NCBI GenBank assembly: GCA_020723345.1
Contig: DYJA01000016.1
Coordinates: 25,106-89,105 of the forward strand
Length of the DNA stretch: 64,000 nt
DNA from: Candidatus Aquidulcis sp.
GTDB lineage: Bacteria > Chloroflexota > Anaerolineae > UBA4142
Reading direction: 5' to 3'
Shown piece by piece: positions 24,212 to 32,370 of the stretch. Position 1 is the first letter of the stretch; each line of letters opens with the position of its first letter. Made by a program: the position numbers and the translations under genes. Below the pieces are notes generated by a model. The model was not told where the DNA came from. It saw only the letters and a program-made list of their open reading frames with translations, and ran no database searches.

Positions 24212-25541
24212 CGCGCCAACGCCGTGCCCAATTTGCGGCGGCGTCGGCTTTTTGCGCCGCGACGTGCCGGTCGATCATCCCGACTTTGGGCGCGCGGTGC
24301 CGTGCGTCTGCAAGTTGCGCGAGACCCAGCACGCCGAACTCGACGATTTGCGCAAGACGAGCGGACTCGCGCATCTGACGCAGATGACATTCAGCGCGTT
24401 TCGTTCGGAAGGCATCGGCTTGCCGCCGGACAAGCGCAAGAATTTGCGCGACGCGCACGACAGCGCGCGCGCGTTTGCGAGCGACCCGCGCGGCTGGCTC
24501 TTGCTCAAGGGCGGCTACGGCTGCGGCAAGACGCATCTCGCCGCCGCGATTGCGAATGAACGCCTCGCGCGTAGCGAGGCGGTGCTTTTCATCGTCGTGC
24601 CGGATCTGCTCGATCATCTGCGCGCGACGTTTGCGCCGACGAGCCGCGTCACGTACGACGACCGTTTTGAATCGGTCAAGACTGCGCCGCTGTTGATTCT
24701 CGACGATCTGGGCGCGCAGGTGACGACGCAGTGGGCGCAAGAAAAACTTTTCCAACTCTTCAACTATCGCTACAACGCGCAACTGCCGACGGTCATCACG
24801 ACGAATCGCGAGTTGGAAGAGATCGATCCGCGCGTCCGCTCGCGCCTCGCCGACGCGACGTTCTGCAAAATCGTCACGCTTCTTGCGCCCGATTTTCGGC
24901 AGGGCGGCGTTGATACGAATGGTTCGGGCATTTCGAATCTCGCGCACTATGGCGATATGACGTTCGAATCGTTCAACTCGCGCGACGACGAATTGAAAGG
25001 CGATGCGCGCACCAACTTGCGGCGCATCATCTTCACCGCGAAGGATTATGCCGAAAAACCGCACGGGTTCATCGTCTTCACCGGTGAGTACGGCTGCGGC
25101 AAGACGCATCTGGCAGCGGCGATTGCGAACGCGATCTCCCAGCGCGGTGGATCGGCATCGCTCGTCGTCGTGCCGGATCTGCTCGATCATCTGCGCGCGA
25201 CGTTTGCGCCCGGCAGTACGGTCACGTACGATCAGCGTTTCGACGAGACGCGCAGCGCGCCGGTCTTGGTGCTGGATGATCTCGGCACGGAAAACGCGAC
25301 GCCGTGGGCGCGCGAAAAACTCTTTCAGATCATTGACTATCGCTACGTCGCGAAATTGCCCACGATCATCACGATTCACCGCGAAGCGGAAATCGACGCG
25401 CGCATCCAATCGCGCATCTTCGATCTGGCGCGCAGTTCCGTGAATGAAATCCTCGCGCCGAGTTATCGCACGACGCATCGCCGCGCGCAAGCCAAACCGG
25501 AAAGCGGGTATCGTCGCGCGCGCGCCAGCAATGCATCCTGA
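24183..25541 (+). CDS. DnaC/IstB-like helicase loader with two tandem AAA+ domains
   Basis: A 452-residue protein. A Cys-rich start (CPICGGVGF...CVCK), a zinc-ribbon-like element as in DnaI/DnaC-type proteins, precedes two AAA+ modules. Module 1 has Walker A GGYGCGKTHLAAAIA (about residue 107) and Walker B LLILDDLG; module 2 has GEYGCGKTHLAAAIA (about 303) and VLVLDDLG. Both repeat VVPDLLDHLRATFAP, so the second is a duplicate of the first. DnaC and DnaI loaders are normally about 250-300 residues with one AAA+ domain; here both copies keep the P-loop. Downstream of dnaB and the DnaD-like gene, loading of DnaB is the likely role. The ATG at 24183 is preferred because it lies just before the zinc motif. 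Confidence 0.85.
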   Translation: MNMANSSNANAPTPCPICGGVGFLRRDVPVDHPDFGRAVPCVCKLRETQHAELDDLRKTSGLAHLTQMTFSAFRSEGIGLPPDKRKNLRDAHDSARAFASDPRGWLLLKGGYGCGKTHLAAAIANERLARSEAVLFIVVPDLLDHLRATFAPTSRVTYDDRFESVKTAPLLILDDLGAQVTTQWAQEKLFQLFNYRYNAQLPTVITTNRELEEIDPRVRSRLADATFCKIVTLLAPDFRQGGVDTNGSGISNLAHYGDMTFESFNSRDDELKGDARTNLRRIIFTAKDYAEKPHGFIVFTGEYGCGKTHLAAAIANAISQRGGSASLVVVPDLLDHLRATFAPGSTVTYDQRFDETRSAPVLVLDDLGTENATPWAREKLFQIIDYRYVAKLPTIITIHREAEIDARIQSRIFDLARSSVNEILAPSYRTTHRRAQAKPESGYRRARASNAS

Positions 25542-25547
25542 TCGGCA

Positions 25548-25605
25548 ACAACCTTGCGAAGGTTCGAGTACGATCCGATCGCGTACTTCGGCAACCTTCG
25601 CAAGG
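25548..25605. repeat. AACCTTGCGAAGGTT inverted repeats
   Basis: AACCTTGCGAAGGTT (25548-25562) and AACCTTCGCAAGGTT (25591-25605) flank CGAGTACG...CGTACTTCG. A relative lies at 33110-33172. Confidence 0.8.
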
Positions 25606-25650
25606 TTTCCCACCTTCATCCTGATCGACCGATTGCCCGTTCCCCATCTT

Positions 25651-25678
25651 TTGCCCCGTTCGGGCTTTGTGGTATAAT
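25651..25678 (+). promoter_or_regulatory. Promoter of the first surface lipoprotein gene
   Basis: TTGCCC (25651-25656), 16 bp, TATAAT (25673-25678). Confidence 0.6.
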
Positions 25679-25745
25679 CCTCGCGGCACTAGTCCACGGC
25701 GAGCGCGCGTGCTCTCCGTCCAACTTTCAAGGAGATCGAAAGCGA

Positions 25746-26402
25746 ATGCAAATGAGACAATGGGGCATCCGCCTCGCGCTGGGTCTTGTTTTTTTCATCG
25801 GCGCGCTCGGCTGTCACCTGAGTGATACTTTCCTCGCGCAAGCCACGCTCACACCAACCCGAACCCGAACCGTCAAACCGACTTTTACACCCATCCCATC
25901 AGCAACCGCGACCCAACCGCCGACCGCGGTTCCCTCGCCAACCAAATTGCCCCCAACCGCGACGCGACGCCCGGCGACCAAACCGCCGCCAACCAAGCCA
26001 CCAGCACCCCCACCGCCGCCCGCCCCGGCAGGTCCCACCGCGTCTCCGTATGAATGGCACGTCAATGCGCCCGGTTGCGAACACTCCGGCGGTGTCTACG
26101 TCAAAGCCCGCGTCTATGGCGATAAGAACAATCCCGATAGCGGCATGGAAGGAATGCGCGTAGTTTTGGGCGATGGAAGTGGAAACCGCTTTGATATTCC
26201 TCCCGTCACCACGACCTGGGATGGTACCTACTCTTTCACACTATCCCCCGATGGCGCGCCGCCGTTCAAAGGAACTGTTTACGTTTGGCTGATTGACGCT
26301 GGCGGCAAACGGATTTCCGATATTGGCGGACCGATGGTTTTCAATGGACTTGGACCCGACAACGGTGGCTGCTGGCACGGATGGGTCGATTTTTGGAGAT
26401 AA
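25746..26402 (+). CDS. Surface lipoprotein with Pro/Thr spacer, unknown function
   Basis: A 218-residue protein. A signal peptide ends at GALGC (Cys about 23, lipid anchor). A Thr/Pro-rich spacer (about 35-98; PTRTRT, PTKLPPTATRR) follows, then a beta-rich domain with YEWHVNAPGCEHSGG at its start and a paired GGCWHGW at the end, perhaps a disulfide. VYVKARVYGDKNN and TTWDGTYSFTLSPDG look like a carboxypeptidase-regulatory or Ig-like fold. It is a paralogue in layout of the lipoprotein at 27048. The ATG at 25746 has AAGGAG 11 bases upstream. Function is not recognised; surface or cell-wall-bound location is inferred from the lipobox and spacer. Confidence 0.75.
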   Translation: MQMRQWGIRLALGLVFFIGALGCHLSDTFLAQATLTPTRTRTVKPTFTPIPSATATQPPTAVPSPTKLPPTATRRPATKPPPTKPPAPPPPPAPAGPTASPYEWHVNAPGCEHSGGVYVKARVYGDKNNPDSGMEGMRVVLGDGSGNRFDIPPVTTTWDGTYSFTLSPDGAPPFKGTVYVWLIDAGGKRISDIGGPMVFNGLGPDNGGCWHGWVDFWR

Positions 26403-26424
26403 CATCAGAACGGAGGTCTCGCCG

Positions 26425-26967
26425 ATGAGCGCCTCAGACAAACCTCACCCTTTCGTCGCGCTCGCGCGCGCGGCAATTGAAGCGTACGTGCGCGAGCGAA
26501 AACATCTCAAGCCACCGCGCCCCTTGCCGCCGGAGATGCAGGCGCGCGCGGGCGCGTTCGTCTCGCTGCATCTGCCGGACGGCGAACTGCGCGGCTGCAT
26601 CGGCACGATTGAGCCGGTGCGCGAGAATCTCGCCGAAGAAATCATCGAGAACGCGATCAGCGCGGCGACGCGCGATCCGCGCTTTCCGCCGGTCGCGCCG
26701 GACGAACTCGACGCGCTCGACATTTCGGTCGACGTGCTGACCGCGCCAGTGCCGATTGATTCGATTCGCGATCAGGATCCCAAGAAGCACGGCTTGATCG
26801 TGCAATCGTTGAAAAATTCCTGGAAGCGCGGTCTGCTCTTGCCCGACCTGGACGAAATCGATACAGCGGAGAAGCAACTGTACTACACGCGCGTCCACAA
26901 AGCCAACATCACCAATCCGACCGAGCCGGTGCAGTTGTACCGGTTTGAGGTCAAGCGATACCACTGA
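26425..26967 (+). CDS. amrA: AmmeMemoRadiSam system protein A (AMMECR1 domain)
   Basis: A 180-residue protein. The AMMECR1 core is clear: GAFVSLHLPDGELRGCIGTI with the LRGCIG signature, AISAATRDPRFPPVAPDEL, SVDVLTAP and KHGLIVQS. AMMECR1 proteins belong to a three-part set with a MEMO-like protein and a radical SAM enzyme; the partners are not in this window. The biochemical role is not settled. CGGAGGT lies before the ATG, and the gene sits between two lipoprotein genes, probably in one transcript. Confidence 0.88.
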   Translation: MSASDKPHPFVALARAAIEAYVRERKHLKPPRPLPPEMQARAGAFVSLHLPDGELRGCIGTIEPVRENLAEEIIENAISAATRDPRFPPVAPDELDALDISVDVLTAPVPIDSIRDQDPKKHGLIVQSLKNSWKRGLLLPDLDEIDTAEKQLYYTRVHKANITNPTEPVQLYRFEVKRYH

Positions 26968-27047
26968 TGGCAAATGCCGTATAGCGTATGGCACATTGCC
27001 AACGACGATTTGCGATTCGCTATACGCGCTCCGTCCTCGCCGAAAAG

Positions 27048-27737
27048 ATGGATCCGATGAAGCCATTTTCTCGCGCCCACAAATTGATTCTGCTCGCCGC
27101 GTTTGGGTGGCTGGTGATTCTGGGTTGTCAAATGACCGATCTCGTCGCGCGCGTCAATCCGAGCGCGACGCGCACTGCCGCGCCGACCGTGCGCGCGACG
27201 TTCACGCGCGTGCCGCCGACCGAGCCACCGCCCCCGCCGCCGCCGACAGTACCGCCGCCTCCAACCGCGCTGCCGACGCGCCCGCCGACCGCGCGTCCCG
27301 CGCCGACGCGCGTGCCCACACCCAAGCCCGCCGCGCCGCCGCCTGCCCCGCCAACGGCAGATCTGTTCGGCGGTTTCTATTATCGCCCGGTCAACAAAGG
27401 ATGTTCTTCATCCGCGTCGCCAAACACGCGCATCGAAGGCACCGTCTACGACAACGGGATGAAAAAGAACGGCGTCACCGTTCGCTTGTCGCACGGCGAG
27501 CATCTCGATCCGCTGCTCCCGGATTTCGTCACGGGGATCGATCCGAATGATCCGAATCACAAAGCCCCGGAGCGCGAAGGCATGTACCGCTTGTCACCCG
27601 CCGAAGGAGGATATGTCGATGGCAACTGGTGGGTTTTCGTCATCGCTCCAGACGGCAGTCCGCTTTCCAAAGGGCAGTACATCAAAACACACGATGGTCC
27701 CGGCTGCAACATTGCGATTATCGATTTCGTGCATTAG
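27048..27737 (+). CDS. Surface lipoprotein with Pro spacer, unknown function
   Basis: A 229-residue protein. The signal peptide ends at WLVILGC (Cys about 27). A Pro-rich spacer (PPTEPPPPPPPTVPPPP and TPKPAAPPPAPP) leads to a beta-rich domain with RIEGTVYDNGMKKNGVTVRL and GGYVDGNWWVFVIAPDGSPL. Paired NKGC and DGPGCN cysteines lie at its two ends. The layout matches the 25746 lipoprotein, and both may share an Ig-like or carboxypeptidase-regulatory fold. It may bind a cell-wall or environmental ligand, but that is unknown. The start is the ATG at 27048; the ATG at 27057 is also possible. Confidence 0.7.
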   Translation: MDPMKPFSRAHKLILLAAFGWLVILGCQMTDLVARVNPSATRTAAPTVRATFTRVPPTEPPPPPPPTVPPPPTALPTRPPTARPAPTRVPTPKPAAPPPAPPTADLFGGFYYRPVNKGCSSSASPNTRIEGTVYDNGMKKNGVTVRLSHGEHLDPLLPDFVTGIDPNDPNHKAPEREGMYRLSPAEGGYVDGNWWVFVIAPDGSPLSKGQYIKTHDGPGCNIAIIDFVH

Positions 27738-27878
27738 CACTGATCCAACGATTCTGAACCGCGCGCCAGATGCGGCAAGTGCGACAAATATACGACCACG
27801 CTTTGACTTAATTCAGACTCAAATGGTCTAAAATGGCATAAGTCAAGCGGTCGGTACAACTCTCCAACACGATCTCCA

Positions 27879-27908
27879 TTCCACAAAGATATGATTTTGT
27901 GATATAAT
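27879..27908 (+). promoter_or_regulatory. Promoter of the hydrolase cluster
   Basis: TTCCAC (27879-27884), 18 bp, TATAAT (27903-27908). The gap 27738-27952 holds nothing else recognisable. Confidence 0.55.
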
Positions 27909-27952
27909 ACTGCCAGAGTACCACCCTATCATCGTCTTGACGCAGAGGATAG

Positions 27953-29077
27953 ATGAAATCTTTCGTTCGACATGCCATCTTGTTTGGGATGGCGATCATA
28001 CTTGCCGGTTGTGTTTCCAGCGTAGTTGATCCGCTCGCGAGCAACCCCGTACCCGCCAGCAGTGTAGGCAGTTACGCGCTTGCGCCCACCCCAACTTCGC
28101 TTCCGACATCCGGCGTTCCCACAGTTGTCCCCACCGCCACACTCCTTCCGATTCCCGCGACCGGCGGCAGAGTCGCCTCCGCCGGGCTGAATCAAGCCAA
28201 TCTAGACCCGCGTGCTGATTCTGATTTGCGCGCAAATCCAAAGACGTGGCTTGATCCGTCCCCAACATCGCTGCCGCCAACTTCGGCTCCGCCCGTCGCC
28301 AGACCCAGTCGCCCGTTTGAAACCACCGAACTGTACGTCCACGTTCCACCGCAAGCCAATTCGCGCCAACCGCTGCGCGTGCTCGTCGTGCTGCATGGCA
28401 TGGGCGGGCGCGGTGATGCTTTCTCTCAGAGCTTGATCAAAGATGCCGAGCGGAACAATTGGGTGCTCATCGCGCCGACATTCCAGTATCAAAACTATCT
28501 CGATCCCAAACTCTTGAGGGAAGACGACATCGTGTTTGGACAGAGAATTCTCGACACGCTCAACGTTTTGCCGCAGCGTCTGAATTTGAAACTGCGCCAA
28601 CGCGTTCTGCTCTACGGATTCTCGCGCGGCGCGCAACTCGCGCATCGCTTTGCCTATTTCTACCCCGACCGCGTCGCGAGCGTCGTCGCGCTCTCGGCGG
28701 GCGCGTACACGATGCCGACCGAAAAACGAACGAGCGAAAAAGACGCGCCGGTAATTCCGTTCCCGTACGGCGTGGGCGATTTGCGGGAATGTGTCGGACA
28801 GTCGATCAACTGGCAAGCGCTGAAGAAAATCTCGTTTTGGATCGGCGTAGGCGCGCAAGACAACAATGCCAACGACGTGGCGCGCGCGTTCGATCAGTAC
28901 GGCGGCAAAACGCGCGTCGATCGCGCCAAATCATTCCAGCAAGCGCTCCAAACACTTGGCATCGACGCGCGGCTGGTCATCTTCCCAGATGCCTCCCACG
29001 ACTTGACCGGGCAGATGCGTGTAAACGCGTTGAAATTCTTGCGCGATGACGAATTGGCTGATAATTGGAACGATTAG
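27953..29077 (+). CDS. Secreted alpha/beta-hydrolase lipoprotein
   Basis: A 374-residue protein. Lipobox IILAGC (Cys about 20), a Pro/Thr/Ser spacer to about residue 120, then an alpha/beta-hydrolase: LRVLVVLHGMGGRGDAF (oxyanion-hole region), nucleophile elbow LLYGFSRGAQLAHRF with Ser, and a late FPDASHDL with the likely catalytic His. The family includes polyhydroxyalkanoate- and feruloyl-esterase-like enzymes; the substrate is unknown. Three esterase D-like genes follow, 4 bases after and then overlapping, so the four hydrolases form one operon that works at the cell surface. Confidence 0.8.
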   Translation: MKSFVRHAILFGMAIILAGCVSSVVDPLASNPVPASSVGSYALAPTPTSLPTSGVPTVVPTATLLPIPATGGRVASAGLNQANLDPRADSDLRANPKTWLDPSPTSLPPTSAPPVARPSRPFETTELYVHVPPQANSRQPLRVLVVLHGMGGRGDAFSQSLIKDAERNNWVLIAPTFQYQNYLDPKLLREDDIVFGQRILDTLNVLPQRLNLKLRQRVLLYGFSRGAQLAHRFAYFYPDRVASVVALSAGAYTMPTEKRTSEKDAPVIPFPYGVGDLRECVGQSINWQALKKISFWIGVGAQDNNANDVARAFDQYGGKTRVDRAKSFQQALQTLGIDARLVIFPDASHDLTGQMRVNALKFLRDDELADNWND

Positions 29078-29080
29078 AAT

Positions 29081-30142
29081 GTGAATCAATCGCTTGAACT
29101 GCGAACGAGCATCCTCGTCACCTTGCTCTTGTGCGGTTGTTCCCACTTGATCCCGCCCCCAACTCCTACTCCCGCGCCAAGTTTTACGCCCGCTCGCGTT
29201 CAGTTGCCTTCCCCCACGCGCCGCGTGACGACGCCTTCCGTCACGCGCGCGGATAATTCAACCCGCGCGTTTACGCGTACGCCTGCGCCAATCGCAACCT
29301 TGACGCGCATCTTCACCCCGGTACCCACCTCCACACCTTGGCCCATTCCTTCGGGACGCAGCGAATGCAGCGAACAGCAGTTTCGCAGTCCGACTCTGAA
29401 CACCACTCTATCGCTCTACGTCTATCTGCCCACCGGCTATTTCGAACAAACTCGACGCCGCTATCCAACGCTGTATTTGCTCTCCGGCTTGGGCGGCAAC
29501 CCGCGCGAATGGGTGATCTACGGCGTGTGCGCGGAAATGGATCAACTCATTCCGAACGAAAGCGTTCAACCGATGATCGTCGTTATGCCCTCCGGCAACG
29601 ACAACCCGGCAGGCGGCTTGGGCTCGTACTGGTTCAACCACGCGCCGCCGCCCGTCAGCGATGGCAAACGCTGGGGCGATTACATTTGGCAAGACGTCGT
29701 CAATTACATCGATTCGAAATATCGAACGCTGCCACAGCGCGCCAGCCGCGCAGTCGGCGGGCTGTCGGCGGGCGGACAGGGCGCGTTGACGCTCGCGTTC
29801 ACACATCCGGAGATCTTCAGCGTCGTCGGCGCGCACAGTCCATCGTTTCGCCGCGCCGATGGGTCGGTTGCAGCATTTGGCGATCCGGCGTATTATCAGC
29901 AGTACGATCCGGTCTGGCTCGCGCAAAATACGCAGACATGGCGCGATTTGGCAATCTGGATCGACGACGGCGACGCCGATAATCAATGGGGCAGCGCGAT
30001 CCGCGAATATCACGATTTGCTCGCCGCGCTCGACATTCCGCACGAGTGGCACATTTTCCCCGGCACGCACGATCCGACGTACTGGTCGCCGCTCGTGCCA
30101 ACTTATCTTCAATGGTATTCCATCAAATTAACGGGACAATGA
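29081..30142 (+). CDS. Secreted esterase D-like lipoprotein, paralogue 1
   Basis: A 353-residue protein. GTG start, lipobox VTLLLCGC, Pro/Thr spacer, then a putative esterase (PF00756) domain: TLSLYVYLPTGYF, YPTLYLLSGLGG, catalytic Ser in GGLSAGGQGALTLAF, GAHSPSFRRADG, and a C-terminal His in GTHDPTYW. The group includes S-formylglutathione hydrolase, acetyl-xylan and feruloyl esterases and mycolyl transferases. The two following genes share the same motifs, so this is a triplicated enzyme. The location is extracytoplasmic, and sugar-ester or cell-wall substrates are likely, but inferred. Confidence 0.82.
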   Translation: MNQSLELRTSILVTLLLCGCSHLIPPPTPTPAPSFTPARVQLPSPTRRVTTPSVTRADNSTRAFTRTPAPIATLTRIFTPVPTSTPWPIPSGRSECSEQQFRSPTLNTTLSLYVYLPTGYFEQTRRRYPTLYLLSGLGGNPREWVIYGVCAEMDQLIPNESVQPMIVVMPSGNDNPAGGLGSYWFNHAPPPVSDGKRWGDYIWQDVVNYIDSKYRTLPQRASRAVGGLSAGGQGALTLAFTHPEIFSVVGAHSPSFRRADGSVAAFGDPAYYQQYDPVWLAQNTQTWRDLAIWIDDGDADNQWGSAIREYHDLLAALDIPHEWHIFPGTHDPTYWSPLVPTYLQWYSIKLTGQ

Positions 30143-31248
30143 TACGATCATTTTTCTTGCGACATGTCATTGCGAGGACGTTTTTTGTCCGAAGCAATCT
30201 CCACCTTGCTTTGATCATCCTCGCGTTGACCTCCGGCTGTTCGATCATTCAGCCGACGCCAACGCCGACCGCGACGTACACGCCGCTGCCAACACTGACG
30301 CCGACGCGCGGTCCATCGCCGACGCCGACGCGCACATCGACGCGTACACCCACGCCCACGATCACAGCGACGCCGACATCTACCGCGACGCCGACGATCA
30401 CTTCAACACCGACGCCCTTTCCGCGCCCGACCGGCAAAATTACGCGCGTGGACACAAAATTTCGCAGCACGCTTCTGCAAGAGGATCGGAAAATTTTGAT
30501 CTACTTGCCACCCGGGTACAACACGCAAACCACGCGCCGCTATCCGGTGTTGTACATGCTGCACGGCTATGGCGGTTTCAACTTGACAAACACGACCGAA
30601 TGGGAACAATGGGGGCTGCAAACCAACGCCGAGCAGATGATGGTCAGCGGCGAAATCCAACCGATGATCATCGTGCAGCCGACTGGGTACATGGCAGACG
30701 GTCAGCCATCGTACTTTTTCAACCACGGTCCCGGCACCGACGGCAAACGCTGGGGCGATTACATCTGGCAAGATGTCGTGAATTACGTGGACGCGAATTA
30801 TCGCACGCTGCCGCGCCGCGAGAGCCGCGCGATTGGCGGATTTTCGTTGGGCGGGCAGGGCGCACTATCGCTCGCGCTGACACAACCCCAAGTTTTCAAA
30901 ATCGTCGGCGCGCACAGCCCATCGTTTCGCGGCGCGGATGGATCGATTCCATACATCAACGATTGGAACTGGTTCAACCAATTCGATCCGATCTGGCTCG
31001 TGCGCTACACCGACAACGCGCGCGGGTTGACGCTCTGGATCGACGTGGCGTACGGCGACGACAAAGTCCGCGACTGCGGCGAAGGATCCGATCGCTGCGT
31101 GATGGCGTTTCACAATCTGCTCGTGTCGAAAAACATTCCGCACGAATGGCGCGACACGTGGTCCGGCAATCACGAGGGCTATAATTATTGGGGTCCGCAC
31201 ATTCCCGATTATTTGCGTTGGTACTCGTCTAGATTGGTGGGACAATGA
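30139..31248 (+). CDS. Secreted esterase D-like lipoprotein, paralogue 2
   Basis: A 369-residue protein. Lipobox LALTSGC (Cys about 34), Thr/Pro spacer, then the esterase domain with KILIYLPPGYN, YPVLYMLHGYGGFN, Ser in GGFSLGGQGALSLAL, GAHSPSFRGADGS, and His in SGNHEGYNYWGPH. The first 20 or so residues of the signal region are encoded by a TGTCATTGCGAGGAC...CGAAGCAATCTCC repeat (30164-30202). The ATG overlaps the stop of paralogue 1 (ATGA). Closest in sequence to paralogue 3. Confidence 0.82.
   Translation: MIRSFFLRHVIARTFFVRSNLHLALIILALTSGCSIIQPTPTPTATYTPLPTLTPTRGPSPTPTRTSTRTPTPTITATPTSTATPTITSTPTPFPRPTGKITRVDTKFRSTLLQEDRKILIYLPPGYNTQTTRRYPVLYMLHGYGGFNLTNTTEWEQWGLQTNAEQMMVSGEIQPMIIVQPTGYMADGQPSYFFNHGPGTDGKRWGDYIWQDVVNYVDANYRTLPRRESRAIGGFSLGGQGALSLALTQPQVFKIVGAHSPSFRGADGSIPYINDWNWFNQFDPIWLVRYTDNARGLTLWIDVAYGDDKVRDCGEGSDRCVMAFHNLLVSKNIPHEWRDTWSGNHEGYNYWGPHIPDYLRWYSSRLVGQ
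30164..30202 (+). repeat. TGTCATTGCGAGGAC...GAAGCAATCTCC repeat coding for a signal peptide
   Basis: A copy of the TCATTGCGAG/GAAGCAATC element also seen at 58397-58552. Here it encodes the hydrophobic start of esterase paralogue 2 (HVIARTFFVRSNLH). Confidence 0.75.
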
Positions 31249-32255
31249 TAACGCGATCCGTCATTTCGAGTGCAGCGAGAAATCTCGCTCGGATGATCCT
31301 GCTCGCGCTCGTCAGCGCGAGTTGCACAGCCAAACCGCTCCCGTTGACCGGCGCGTCCAGCGGCGCGCCACTCCCCGTCGACGCACCCTGCGACGCCGTC
31401 GCAGAACTCGCGCCCGAACGCCCGACGATTCCGCGCCCCGACACGATCCCGATTCCCACAATCACGCCGCAGCCGATCTACGCAGACGCGCGCAGCGATC
31501 TGATCGACGCCACGTTCCACAGCCCGCTCATTGACAAGTCCTTGCCGATTCTGATCTATCTGCCGCCCGGTTATTCCGATTCGACGCGCCGTTATCCGGT
31601 GTTGTACATGCTTTCCGGTTACGCGGGCGATTATCGCGAATGGGCGACGTACGGCTTGTGCCGCGTGCTCGATACACTCATTCGCGGCGGCGCAGTCCAG
31701 CCGATGATCCTGGTGATGCCGGAAGGCGACCGCTCGTGGTGGTTCAACCACGCGCCGATTCCCGGCAGTGACGGCAAACCCTGGGGCGATTACGTTTGGC
31801 GCGATGTCGTCGGGTACGTGGACGCGAACTATCGCACGTTGCCGCACCGCGCCAGTCGCGCGATCGGCGGGTTATCCTCCGGCGGACAGAGCGCGCTGAT
31901 GCTGGGCTTGACGCGCCCCGAAGTATTCGGCATCGTCGGCGCGCACAGCCCATCGTTTCGCGGCGCGGACGGCTCGCTCGCGATTTTTGGCGACCGCGAA
32001 TATTTCAAGCAGTACGATCCGGTTTGGCTCCTCCAGAATCGGACGACGTGGCGGCAACTCGCGCTCTGGGTTGATGTCGGTGCGGACGACAATCAGTGGG
32101 GCAATGCGGTCAACGATTTCCGCGCGCTGCTCGTGCGGCTTGGCGTGCCGCACGAGTTCCAAAATTCCTGGCGCGGCGTTCACGACAGCAATTACTGGTC
32201 CGAGCATTTGAGCGATTACTTGATGTGGTATTCATCGAAACTTGCAGGGGAATAG
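31245..32255 (+). CDS. Secreted esterase D-like lipoprotein, paralogue 3
   Basis: A 336-residue protein. Lipobox LLALVSASC (Cys about 27), a shorter spacer than its sisters, then ILIYLPPGYS, YPVLYMLSGYAGDYREW, Ser in GGLSSGGQSALML, GAHSPSFRGADGS, and His in GVHDSNYWSEH. The start of the signal peptide (VISSAARNLA) is encoded by a GTCATTTCGAGTGCAGCGAG repeat (31259-31300). The ATG overlaps the stop of paralogue 2. The stop is inside a terminator hairpin, which ends the operon. Confidence 0.82.
   Translation: MITRSVISSAARNLARMILLALVSASCTAKPLPLTGASSGAPLPVDAPCDAVAELAPERPTIPRPDTIPIPTITPQPIYADARSDLIDATFHSPLIDKSLPILIYLPPGYSDSTRRYPVLYMLSGYAGDYREWATYGLCRVLDTLIRGGAVQPMILVMPEGDRSWWFNHAPIPGSDGKPWGDYVWRDVVGYVDANYRTLPHRASRAIGGLSSGGQSALMLGLTRPEVFGIVGAHSPSFRGADGSLAIFGDREYFKQYDPVWLLQNRTTWRQLALWVDVGADDNQWGNAVNDFRALLVRLGVPHEFQNSWRGVHDSNYWSEHLSDYLMWYSSKLAGE
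31259..31300 (+). repeat. GTCATTTCGAG...GAGAAATCTCGC repeat coding for a signal peptide
   Basis: A member of the TCATTTCGAG/AAATCTCGC repeat type, translated as the start of esterase paralogue 3. Confidence 0.7.
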
Positions 32256-32290
32256 AGTCGGGACGTTCGGTTGAACGTCCCGACTCTATT
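32252..32290 (+). terminator. Intrinsic terminator of the hydrolase operon
   Basis: ATAGAGTCGGGACGTTC and its exact complement form a long hairpin with a 4-base loop, followed by TTTTG. The TAG stop of the last esterase (32253-32255) is in the left arm, and the -35 box of the next gene begins at 32291. Confidence 0.85.
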
Positions 32291-32319
32291 TTGACAAATC
32301 ACCCGATTCGCGGTATAGT
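32291..32319 (+). promoter_or_regulatory. Promoter of the GntR-type regulator
   Basis: A perfect TTGACA (32291-32296), 17 bp, TATAGT (32314-32319), directly after the terminator. Confidence 0.8.
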
Positions 32320-32329
32320 GCATGCAGTT

Positions 32330-32343
32330 GTTGGACGTCCAAC
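32330..32343. promoter_or_regulatory. Candidate operator of the GntR-type regulator
   Basis: The perfect 14-bp palindrome GTTGGACGTCCAAC lies just after the predicted transcription start. GntR proteins bind short palindromes with GT...AC ends, so autoregulation at this site is plausible. No second copy was seen near the neighbouring genes. Confidence 0.55.
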
Positions 32344-32370
32344 CTCTTTGGCAAGCGGTGGTCATTGGAA

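Noticed and set aside
25548..25605. GGTTCGAGT stretch resembling a tRNA T-arm
   Set aside because: No cloverleaf can be drawn; it is part of an inverted-repeat pair.
27738..27952. Possible small gene in the gap before the hydrolase cluster
   Set aside because: Short frames there have no RBS or coding pattern; only a promoter is supported.
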